NCBI GenBank assembly: GCA_947044365.1
Contig: OX345638.1
Span: 5,282,201-5,346,200, forward strand
Reading direction: 5' to 3'
Length of the DNA: 64,000 bases
Source of the DNA: Petrosia ficiformis
Taxonomy: Eukaryota > Porifera > Demospongiae > Haplosclerida > Petrosiidae
The translations under genes were made by a program, and so were the position numbers. Shown here piece after piece: positions 1-13,060 of this stretch (its first letter is position 1; every line of letters begins with the position of its first letter). The notes under the pieces are model-generated. The model did not search any database, was not told where the DNA came from, and saw only the letters and a program-made list of their open reading frames with translations.

Positions 1-56
1 TTCTGACATGAGTATACAGATTCACGTATTGACAACATTGTTTTATTTTCCTCCAG

Positions 57-2270
57 TGGAAGAACGTTTGAAACCCACACCCCAAAGTCCTTTCTCACAA
101 CCCATTCTCCGAAGTTCTTTTGCACAACATGTTAAAGAGATGCACAGAGAGAGGGATAAGAACTTTGAATTAGAATATCAGGTTATATGCATATATGTAT
201 ATTCAGTATATTCTCAGTATATTCACTCAGTATACCATCTAATTCATTGTGTTAATACATATCTTCCAGTATACCTTCCAGTTATTTCAGTATAATTTAT
301 TTTAATATATTCCAGAATACTAGTCTATTCCTGTGTATAATTTAGTATATTGCAGTACACTGGTGAATTCCAGTATACATGTATATGTTCTCCAGTATGT
401 ATGTTCTAGTGTACATGTATATTCTGGTATATTTCTGTATTTTTATACAGTCACTAGCTAATCCAGCTGTTATTCCAAGTGAAATAGCTACGAATCCAAT
501 CAATCGTTCTAAAAATAGATTTGCTAATATAATCCCATGTGAGTTTTAAGTATCATTATGTATCGAGTTATGTGATGTGAGATAATCATTTGTATTACCT
601 GTGTGTGTTTTTGAACATAATCAATGTTATGTTTCTATTGTTTGCTGCTTATAATTAACAGTATTTACCCAATTACGTTTTACACATATAGACACAACTC
701 TTTTAACATACACTTATACATTCATGTACACTATACATGTACAGACAAAAGTTCATATGCTTATGTACATGTATATACATTTAATAGATGACTTCTCACT
801 CGTTGTTTTGGAAGCTGAGAAAGATAAAGAAGGATCAGATTACATCAATGCATCTTACATAGATGTAAGATTAACTAACTTAGAAGCATTCATATAACAT
901 TCAATGTACATTTGTTCATATTTACATATTCACTATAATTGTGTATATGTACACATGTACATGTACAATCATGTTAGTACATGTACATGTGTACATGTAT
1001 ACATTCAATACATGTAACTTTTTATTCACTATCAATTGTAATTTCCCACTAAAATAGTTTGTTATAATATATCATTGTGTTTATGGCATACGATATTGTA
1101 TATATTACATTATTTTTAGGGATACAACAGAGATAATGCTTATATAGCAGCACAAGGTAATCTGTTCATATATTGTATATATTCACAAGATCCATAAAAA
1201 ATATTTTCAATGAAAATGAAAGAAAATGTAGGGAAAAAAGTATGTAAACAAGGTCGGGATAGTACTAACACAAGAGGATCCAAAATTAAACAACCACTTA
1301 CATATAACCCTACATAAGTACATACACTGTTATATGTAAAGCAAAACACAATGAGCTGTACTTATGTAAGGTTATATGGAAATAGTTTGTTTAATTTTGG
1401 GTCCTACGTTTAACCTCCTGTGTCAGTACCATTCTGACCTTTGCATACTTTTTGGGTTTTGACATTCGAACAGGTTTCGAAAATGTTTCATGTTTCCATT
1501 GTTTTCTTTTCGGAAAATTTGTGAGTTTGTTTTGTAGATTACAGAAATACTGTTTTAAGTTATATATATATATATATATATATAATTATATATATCATAC
1601 TAGATTGTTCAGTCATAATTTCGTTAACGCTTCAATGTTTATAGCATAATTATAATCATACATAGGCACAATTACAGACATGAAGGTCACCTTTTGTGTA
1701 TATCAATTCATTCTCATTCAGATGATGCCTTTTTTCTATTTCTGTATCAGCATTGTCTGCAGTCCTCCATAACAGCTTGACACAAATGCGCATGTGCAAA
1801 TTCAATTCCACATGCTAGATTAATCAATACACTTAGAAAAATGGTGTCCAATTTGAGATCAAATTTCTGCAGTCATTGAGCCTGGACTCTCATTTTTCAT
1901 ATTACCGGAAGATATCATCTCAATAGTTGTAGACCAGAATTTTACTATGAATACAATTGGAATAATGCTAGAATCATTGTGATACATGCAGTTCAAAAAC
2001 ATGGTTTGTCTGACATTAATAATAATAATCATAATAGTAATGAAGATCATGCCAGTTTTCCACTCGCTGGTTCTCTACCTTAATGGCAATCTTTGGCCAT
2101 CTAAAACGTGTTGGTGGTCAGAAAAATACTACATATTAAGAAAGTATATGTGTATTAACACTTATCTCTTGCAGAGAGTTCAGTGCATCACTTGCAATAA
2201 AAATGTAATGTATTATACATCTATCCAATACCTCTCTCTGTCTCTGTCTTTGTCTGTCTACAATGTATTG

Positions 2271-2358
<88 letters not shown>

Positions 2359-4651
2359 GTCTCATGTAGGTCCCATGACTAACACTGTACAAGACTTTTG
2401 GCGGATGGTTTGGGAACATGGTCTGGATACTATTGTGATGTTGACAAAATGTATCGAAAGAGGAAAAGTATGAATCAACATATTGTCTCTTAGCACTTCA
2501 TCACATCCTTCATCTGCACTATTTATCTTTCCATCAATCCATTCATCCATCCATCCATGTGTCCATCCATTCATCCATCCATCTATCCATCTGTCTGTCT
2601 ATCCGTCCAAATATCTACCTATGCATCCATTCATACATCTATCTACCTATTCATACATCCATCTATCTATTCATATATTCATTATCTTTTCTCTTCATTC
2701 AGAGAAAATGTGAGCAGTATTGGCCTGAGAAAGTAAATGAGACATTAGAAACACCTTCACGCATCAGTGTAACACTATTAGAAATAATACCATTTGCTAA
2801 TTTCGAGATGAAAATATTTCATGTAGTGAAAGTTAGTTTACTTACATGTATTCAAACTTTTCTTCACAGTATCTATTATGTTCCTCCACAATCCACATAC
2901 ATGTACTAGTTATCATTCCTGTTATCCTTCTTCACTTTTTTATGTCCAATATTGCCATCAAAATCTCATGAATATCATTATGTGGTTCATTTAGGGTAGG
3001 GTTAGGGTTCCCTTGTGGTTAGGGTTCAGTCAGTATCAAAGTGATCTTAGTCTTTGATGGCAATCTTGGACATCACTCACTTCACTTACTCATCCTCTTC
3101 CACCTCATTTTCCTCTTCTTCTACCTCTTGTCTCCTTCTCCTCCTCCTCCTCCTTCTCATCCTCTCTCTTACATTCTCACAGAATACAGAAAAACATGCC
3201 TCACCAATTGAAGTCACACACTGGCACTTCCTGGGCTGGCCTGATCATGGAGTACCACAATATGCCACGTCCTTCATTTCATTCATTCGTCATGTTCGTA
3301 AGAACCATGGTAAATATGGACCTCCTATATTAACACACTGTAGTGATGGAGTTGGTAGAACAGGTACCTTTATACTGTTGGATAGCATGTTGGACAGACT
3401 GATGTTTGAAGACACCATTAGTGTGTATGAGTTTGTAAGACAGATGAGAACTAAAAGACTATTCATGGTTCAGACTCTAGTAAGTATTTTTCGAAAAAGG
3501 GTATTTTTCCTGCAAAACATTTTTGATCAAACGCTTACATTTGATTGCTCATCACTCCGCCATTTTGAACAGTCAATGAAATTCAGGAACTAAGAAGCTT
3601 AGTAATGGCTCTTCCTGATTACTAAATATCATTGACTTCCTGTACAAAATGGCACAATGGCGAATGATTGAAGGTAAGCATTTGATAAAATGATTTTGCA
3701 AGCAAGTGCTCCTTTTTGATTTATTTTTATGGCTTGTAGGGCTATCCCTATAATTGTTTTCCATGGGGTTGAATCTATAATTATAATTATAATATAATAT
3801 ATATAATATAATATATATATGTTTGCATGACTATGTGTTGTATACATAGTTAAGGAAGTTGCGTCATTCCCAGGGGCTCGGTCAATTAATGGACATGGCG
3901 TGTAAAGATTGCACGTTTGAGCTACAGACCAGCAGGAAGATCCAGAAAGGATGTAAAACTGCTAATAACTGTTGTATATAGCAGAGAAACAGTATAAATA
4001 TTATCAAAGAATATTTAACAAGTAAGTATGATAAGTTGTCAAGTTTCAGACATGAGGAAGTCATAATTTTAGAATCTTGAAGGAGTACTTGAGTCAGTTC
4101 ATTAAAGATTTGTGTGCTTAGACTGCAATCAGGCTTACACTTATTTCTTCAAGCCCTAGCTTTCGAGTTCACTGAGAGGTAGAGACATTAGTACCTTTAG
4201 CTGTGATTGATACATAGTCATCACAAAGCAATTATAGAGATTTTTCTCAATATATCTTGTTTGATCAAGTGTATAAATGATATGTGACTTGAAGAAGTTG
4301 TGTGTTAATATATCTATGTCTGTATGTCATAATATAACATTGTCTTCCAAAATTTTTTGCACAGCAAATACAAAATTCCTCCATACCTTACAATTTTGCT
4401 CATAGTTAAGAAGATTTCCTACATGTATTTCCATTTTGATTGTCAATATCACTCAAATTCAAACGATTATCATTTATTAAGCTATCTCTTAGGCTCACGT
4501 ATTTGATTCAATATAATAGAGTTTACTGTATGACATATGTGCATAGTTATGTCATGTATGTGTGTGTATAGTACTTAAATATTACACATGTACATGTATT
4601 ATTAAATGTTGTTGAATCATGTGATCTTCCTCCTCTTCCTCCTCCTCCTCC

Positions 4652-4683
<32 letters not shown>

Positions 4684-6116
4684 CTCCTCCTCCTCCTTCT
4701 CCTCTTCCTCCTCTTCCTCCTCTTACCCCTCTTCCTCCTCCTCCTCCTCCTCCTCCTCCTTCTCCTCTTCCTCCTCTTCCTCCTCTTACCCCTCTTCCTC
4801 CTCCTCCTCCTTCTCCTCTTCCTCCTCTTCCTCCTCTTCCTTTTACTCGCTCCAGGATCAATATGTCTTCATACATGATGCACTGGATGAAATGATAACA
4901 TGTGGAGAAACAGATATTAACATACAGGGCCTTAGAAATAAAATAGATCAACTTCATAAAGTTATACCGGGTACAAAAACCACAGGATTTGAAAGCCAAT
5001 ATCGGGTATTTCATTTTAACATAATGATATACATATATACATGTACATGTACCACCTACACATATATACACATGTATGTACATGTACCTACACATATACA
5101 AGCACTTGTACATATATCTACACATGATGCGTATACATGGACATGTGGAGATGTGTGTACCAGTGTTGCTACTAAGCTTGTATGGCACGCCTCTGACACT
5201 CTCTAAGCAAATCCAGATGCAATGATCAGCGCTCTGATATGCCATTGTTATTAATGTTCAGAAAATTAATTAACTTTTGATTGGGCATTATTTAGAATAC
5301 GTCTGCCTCGTGTTCAATGGCTACGTGTAAAAGGCATTCTACTGTCCTTACATGTTCCCGTGATCCAAAGCAGCTAAAATAGAGTTGCTTCGTTGCTTTA
5401 GAGTCTCACTCAGAGTCTGGAAGTAAAAGTGACAGTCTTTAATAAGTTTATGAAATGTATATATATTTATGAGCATGTATAATTATAATATTGTTTTGAT
5501 GCATTCCAGTTATTGTGTGATGCAACATATTCTTGTCAACTGGGTCAGACATAGAAAAACATAACAATTTGACCCACATATGTAATTTTTACCAGCAACA
5601 CTGGTGTGTACTTGTACCTACACATACATCTCTACATACAGACGGTACATGTACATGTATCTATACATGTGACCGTCTACGTGAAAACCAGGCTTAGGTG
5701 ACAAAATATAATTTGGAGATATGATCGAAAGCAGACATTTCTAAATTATTTGGGCGATCACTATTTTATTACATAAAAAGCTTCACAAATGTTTTACCTG
5801 TCTTCTGATATCTTTAGCAAGTGTTAGAGACCTCTCTGTACTTTGCTAGCCACTGCTAAATAAATTGCTAATCATTAATTTTAATGGCTAAAAAATTAAT
5901 TTAATTGCGTTTTTCTCTAAATAAAGTATTTGTGACTGCCATGGTTAACTCGGTCACTGTAGCTTTATCTTTTACATGATTGGGATGTATAATATATCAT
6001 TCTACAGCTAATTTAATGATCTATTTAGGCAAGACAAAAAATCAATTTTGAAATTTTGTCTCCAAAGCCTGGTTTTCGCGTAGACAGACATACATACATG
6101 TATATAAATATATATG

Positions 6117-6182
<66 letters not shown>

Positions 6183-6786
6183 GTACATACATGTACCTAC
6201 ATGTACCTACACATATACATATGTACATGTACCTTCACATAAACATTTACCTATACACATATACTAATACATGTACGTGTACCCACTACGCATATATGTG
6301 TATACATGTACATACAATACATGCATATGTACATACGTATACACATGTACGTACATCCTATACATGTATCTACACATAATGAATCACTTATCATACATTT
6401 CAGTTACTAGATCAAGTCTGTAGAAAACCATCTGAAGTAGATTGTAGTGATGCTCTTGAGAAACATAACAGTAAGAAGAACAGATATCCTGACAGTACCT
6501 TGTGAGTACTCCAACAATTTATAAAATTTAAAAATGATAGTTTTCATTTTCTTTAGATAATATTAATCGTGCTCGTTTAAGACCTTCAGGGGTTCCTGGA
6601 TCTGATTATATTAATGCTAGCTTTATTGATGTGAGAATTTACCAATACACATGTGTACATGTACATATATATATATATACAAATGTACATGTACATGTTC
6701 ATGCTTATATACATGTATACATTTGCATATACATGTATATGTACATGTACATTTGTATACATATGTACATATAATATATATATATT

Positions 6787-6830
<44 letters not shown>

Positions 6831-7090
6831 GCATGCTACCATGGCAACCGTTTGATGTGGTTAGGTCTTATATTTTTGTATATAGACCTGTGAATCTTTA
6901 ATCTATCAGCATACAATATATTGTATATAGTACACTTACAGTTCTTATATAAAACAATATAAAACCTTGGTTTAGTGTCCTCGGATGTGATATAGCCCTC
7001 GCAGGCTCGGGCTATATCACATCCTTGGACACTAAACCTCGGGTCTATATTTTTGTATATAAGACCTGTAAGTGTACTATATATATTACA

Positions 7091-7136
<46 letters not shown>

Positions 7137-9459
7137 GTAATGTATATAGTATGGGTTCGAGGTCTATATGGCTAATATAAGACCTGAGCCCCGAGATATC
7201 AGCCCGAGGCTTGCCGAGGGCTGATATCGAGGGGCGAGGGTCTTATATTAGCCATATAGACCTCGAACCCATACTATATATAATATATTGGTTAGCTTAC
7301 AGCCACATCTCTTCAAACACTGGCCACCTGCCTCGAGTGTGCCACAGCTGCCATGTTTGTTTACACTTTACCACAGCTTCTACTTCCTCGGGATTTACAA
7401 ATGCAAATCGTTTGCTTTCAGTTCTCTTTCTTTTTTTCTTTAAAGACAAGGATGGGCGATTTTCTTTTCCACATCGTTTTCTTGGAATCTGGTCAGCATG
7501 GATGTGCATGCTGTGCGCATGTGCATAGCTATGAATACGTTTATTTATGAGTTTCATACCTGCATGCCTCGTGAATATCATTGTATATGAGCTATGGACT
7601 CGTGAATATCATTGTATATGAGCTATGGACTCGTGAATATCATTGTATATGAGCTATGGACTCGTGAATATCATTATGATGTAATCGCAGGTCGTATATG
7701 GCCTATATACGACCTGGCGGTGCTTTGATGTGGCTGTAAGCTATACTATATATATATATATACTAGGGCTGGGACGAAGGTAGAAAAACAACCTTCGAAG
7801 CTTCGTCGGCAAAAATGAACGAACCTTCGAAGGTTCGCACATGTTATTATCAATGTTGCTCTTACCTTGTTTGGCAATATAATGCCTTCAAAACTGGATT
7901 ATTGCTTTATAATAAGTACTAGTCTTGTTCCTGTCACTATTTCTACTTGGATTTAGCATCGCTTGAATGAAATTTAGGCAGAAACAGCCAACAACTCAGC
8001 CTCAACTTTTCTTGGATACACCCACAATTTTAACCACACGTTTAGATTGCAAAAGTGCGCATGTGCAAACATTGAAGTGGGCGTGGCAGCGAAGCTTCGA
8101 AGGGAAAAATTTACCTTCGAATGTAAGCTAAACGAACGAAGGTTCGAAGGTAAGCACATTCGTCCCAGCCTTAATATATACATATACATATACAATGTAT
8201 ATTCATGTACATTTGTGCTATATATAATGTAGATGTACATTTACATACATGCACTGTGTCTAATTATGTAGATATACATGTACATTTTGTATATGTACAT
8301 GTACATGTACATTTGTATATATGCATGTATGAATATATGTACATATACTTGTGTATATGTACATGTTCATTTGTATATATGCATGTATGAATATATGTAC
8401 ATGTACTTGTGTATATGTACATGTTCGTTTGTATATATGCATGTATGTATATATGTACATGTACTTGTGTATATGTATATGTTCATTTGTATATATGCAT
8501 GTATGAATATATGTACATGTACTTTTGTATATGTACATATTCATTTGTATAAGACATGTATGTATATATCTACATGTACTCCTGTGTATCGTACCTGTAC
8601 AAACATATATTAATATGTTATTGTTATTGTAACTATATATTATTGAGATAATATCATTTATCTAGATAAATTGCCCTGATTTATTTGGATATACATGTAG
8701 GTTATTTCATTATCACACATGACTAATACATGTACATATATATATGCATGAAACTTCATGTGCCTAGCATTTATTCAGTTTATAGGACCTATTAGCATAC
8801 TATATATAATATATTGTATGATGGTGACATCTCCTGCATAGTGTGCACATGGAAGATCTATATACAATATATAGAACTCACTACATCAAAGGGATGATGT
8901 CACCATCATACTATATATGTAATATATATACCATGGTTTCGAGGGATATATGGCGAATATAAGACCCGAGCACCGAGATATTGGCCCGAGGCGAAGCCGA
9001 GGGCCAATATCGAGGTGCAAGGGTCTTATATTCGCCATATATCCCGAGAAGCCATGGTACATATAATATATTCTGTAGCTAACAGAAACATCAAAGAAGA
9101 ACAGGACAATGGATACGAGTAACAGGCTAACACACCTTACACTTTCAGCGATATGGGGCGAATAGTTCCTGGGAGAAACGCCCATATATTGATTCTTTTT
9201 TTTAAGAGACAAAGAGAGCTTCTTTTGTGTGTTTACTTGTCGACATAGCCTTCATTCTCCGTAGACTTTTGGTGACTAGATCGACTGTGCATGTGCATGA
9301 CGTCATACCAGGGATGATATATGGCATATATCCCTGCTGTACTCGTTAACGAACTTTGATGTGGTTGTATAACTTCCCTGTGGTTGTATAACTGCCCTGT
9401 GGTCGGGGATATATGCCATATATACGCCCTGTCGGCTCTTTGATGTTTCTGCTAACTAT

Positions 9460-9525
<66 letters not shown>

Positions 9526-12500
9526 TGATAATGTGAGATGGAAAGATAGAAAGAAAGACAGACACCTGGGGCAAATGAAAAAATGAAAAATGAGTTGCCT
9601 CGGGTGGGATTTGAACCTATGTACATGTATATATATGCATGTACAACATACGTGTATATATATGCATGTACATATATATTTTTAAATTCTATTTATATAA
9701 AGTGCACATAAAGACATGCATACAGCACAAATGTATATGTACATGTATACTGTATGTATAAATATGCATGTATACAATAGATATTATAATTATAAATATG
9801 TATGTACATTAATATAGAGCACATACATATACATGTACATCTACATTACATATAGTACAAATGTGTGTGTATATATATACATGTGTATAACAGATAATAT
9901 TGTACGGTATAATATTATGTACATGTACATTATAATATTATACAGTTTAATATATGTACAAATACATGTACATACATACATGTACTAGTTTTTGTTTCAA
10001 CAATTCATCTGTGTTCATACATATACATGTAAATAAATAGTTACAGTAATCATTTGTGATTATAGTATATTGTACTGTTTCTATTTATCTATGTACATGT
10101 TATTAGACAATGATAAACACATGTACATGCACATGTACTATAACACTACAAATAGCTGTACTATAGAAATATTAATTAAATGTAAATTACATTACACTTA
10201 CTGTTCATATATTATAATAATATATCTTCCCTACACATTATCAATTTGAGACTATAGTGTTCATAGGGGTGGTTGCTTTTGTGTATGTAGAGGTGGTTGC
10301 CATGGTGTTCATAGAGGTGGTTGCTTTTGTGTATGTAGAGGTGGTTGCCATGGTGTTCAGAGAGGTGGTTGCTTTTGTGTATGTAGAGGTGGTTGCCATG
10401 GTGTTCATAGAGGTGGTTGCTTTTGTGTATGTAGAGGTGGTTGCCATGGTGTTCATAGAGGTGGTTGCTTTTGTGTATGTAGAGGTGGTTGCCATGGTGT
10501 TCAGAGAGGTGGTTGCTTTTGTGTATGTAGAGGTGGTTGCCATGGTGTTCATAGAGGTGGTTGCTTTTGTGTATGTAGAGGTGGTTGCCATGGTGTTCAT
10601 AGAGGTGGTTGCTTTTGTGTATGTAGAGGTGGTTGCCATGATGTTCATAGAGGTGGTTGCTTTTGTGTATGTAGAGGTGGTTGCCATGGTGTTCATAGAG
10701 GTGGTTGCTTTTGTGTATGTAGAGGTGGTTGCCATGGTGTTCATAGGGGTGGTTGCTTTGGTGTTCATAGAGGTGGTTGCTTTTGTGTATGTAGAGGTGG
10801 TTGCCATGATGTTCATAGAGGTGGTTGCTTTTGTGTATGTAGAGGTGGTTGCCATGGTGTTCATAGAGGCGGTTGCCATGCTATAAGATATATTTATGTA
10901 GTTTGTCTTCCCTTACAAAACAAGCTAGAATTGGGAATAGTTTTAAGGAGATCAAAATAGTGTCACCCAATTAAAATATCCAGATTTTTGTAGTATGAAC
11001 ATATAATTATAAATATTATTTTATACCAAATGATAATTATAATTATAACTACTTATTATGATTCATCTCTTAGAGTTACAGACTGAAGAACGCTTATATA
11101 GCTACTCAAACTCCTTTAATTTCAACGACAAATGATTTCTGGCGTCTTATTTGGGAATTTAAAAGTAAATCTGTTGTACAATTATGCTGTCTTGAAGAAT
11201 ATGGATATGTAAGTCCAGTGAATCTATTATTATATATATGAACTTATTGTGATCATGTATACTTTATACAAGCACAGTAATTATTTGGGTCATTTTTAAG
11301 TGTCCTCATTACTGGATTGTCCTCATCTTGGGGAGCTTGGAATAGAGAGGTTTCACTGTATATTACAGGCATCCATGACTCCACCTACGTTAATGAAACT
11401 CTGTAGTTCTGTAATTCTATGATGATAGTTTAATAGCATAATTAATTAGATTCCTCTCATTAATCATGATTATTTCTTTAAATGACCTTTTTACATAATT
11501 ATAATAAAAATTATTAATAATTATAATAAATACATGTATGTTTAATACGTAATTGTACTGCAATTATTATAATTCATTTATGTTATTGAATTGAGGCACA
11601 ACATTAATGAATAATAGTTATTGATGTTGTTGTAGTGCTACATGTAAGTTGCACAGGTTAACTAATTAGATGAAGGCCATGTTAATTTCCTATACGCTAA
11701 TGCAAGTCCTAATGTTCAGACTAGGGCTATATTATTTTTAATTATATAATTATAATTATATATAGTTATTACAATATTTATATTATATTAATTATATATA
11801 TAATATATATACACTGTATCAGGGTTTCTCTAAAGGGCATCAAGCGTGTAATTTACGTGTTAAAATTCTGAAAGCAGAAACTCAACCTCTAATTGAAAAA
11901 AGGACAAGCCCGTAATTAATTAACCACATGTAAAATGGTGGAGCTGCATAGAAGCTAGCTGTCTCTATCCAATGCGTTTCTAGATGTGCCATCTAGTCTG
12001 GACACCAGCCCCCAATCACAATGAGAAAGGGGTCTTGGCTAGCTCTTACTAACAGTTTGTGCAAGGTAGCGTGAATTCCTGCTACTATAATTTTTACACT
12101 TTGTTCGTGAGAAAATGATCTTCCTTTAGATACACAATTAAAAAGATTTATTGCCATTGTGTCCACCAGGTGTGGTAAATCATTGTGTTTTGCTTATCTT
12201 TTCAATATATCAAAGAAGATGAATTACATAAATCAATCATCATTAATTGTCATGTCTCCGTTAGTGGCATTGTTACTATCAGGTATTTGTAACTTTTGTC
12301 CAGAAATTTTAATGTTAGAAACAATCTGTTCTTTCTGTTTAAGAAAGTGTTGCACTTTATACAATAGTTGCTGCACATAACTACTCCATTTATATATTCA
12401 CTAAGTAATTCTTTCCAGAGAAATACATGTACATGAGCAAGAAGACAACATTCGCTTGATATATTTTGGTTTCACTTTCAATTCTTGTTCACAAAACAGC

Positions 12501-13029
12501 GCGTCATGTCTTTCAATTAGGTGCATACCACTAAGTTAATTAATTAGTTAAATTATACTTTCCATTCTGACAATAGGTTAGTAAGAGCTAGCCCAGACTC
12601 CTTCGTCGTTGCGATTGGGGGCTGGTCTCCAGACTAGTGTGCCAACATCTTAAAGCCCTCAGAAAGATGTAGATAAAGTTGAGTAGATATTGTGGGATGA
12701 TGAAGTAGGTGAAATGTTTTGTAGATTTCAAGATTTGTAAGGAATTGGATAGGTGAAAGTTTAGTTCTTTGTATCGGCTGTATTTTTACAATGTGAGCCT
12801 GTTAATACTAGATCTTCATGTATAATGTCTCAGTTGAACTACAATGCATGTATGCTATGAACTTAAAGAAAGATGTTTATATCAGATAATGTGCTTGTAC
12901 ATCACTTCTGTATAGGGCATACAGTGCAGCTAACATAATTAAGGCGTGGTTGAAAAATGGGTTTGGTTTTGACTCGTATATCCTAAGGAAAACACTGCAC
13001 TGTATGTATTACAATTATATATAATTATA

Positions 13030-13060
<31 letters not shown>

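Larger units (their letters stand above)
451..5005 (+). other. PTP domain D1 (catalytically complete)
   Basis: Seven exons encode D1. The phosphotyrosine loop reads KNRF rather than KNRY, so the ring that stacks on the substrate is kept but its hydroxyl is lost. The acid loop WPDHGVP (exon 3183-3479) keeps the general-acid Asp. The P-loop is [10 protein letters not shown], with the nucleophilic Cys and the Arg, but Asp where most family members have Ala. The Q-loop Gln is in MVQT. By family rules this domain should be active. Confidence 0.9.

Noticed and set aside
2993..3030. Telomere or internal telomeric tract
   Set aside because: Only a few (T)TAGGGTT words, interrupted, within a dispersed repeat.
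4547..5245. Gly/Arg-rich 232-residue open frame on -
   Set aside because: It is the complement of the (TCC)n tract and overlaps a well-supported phosphatase exon on +.
8205..8613. Tyr/Cys/Met/Ile-rich open frames on both strands
   Set aside because: Made of TACATG-type low-complexity repeats inside an intron.
10241..10886. Two long opposing open frames (209 and 212 residues)
   Set aside because: By-product of a 48-bp repeat whose unit length is divisible by three; no start context, splice link or family match.
12159..12380. Intact small helicase gene
   Set aside because: Only the first motif region is present, the Walker A loop is altered and it lies within a truncated inverted-repeat element.
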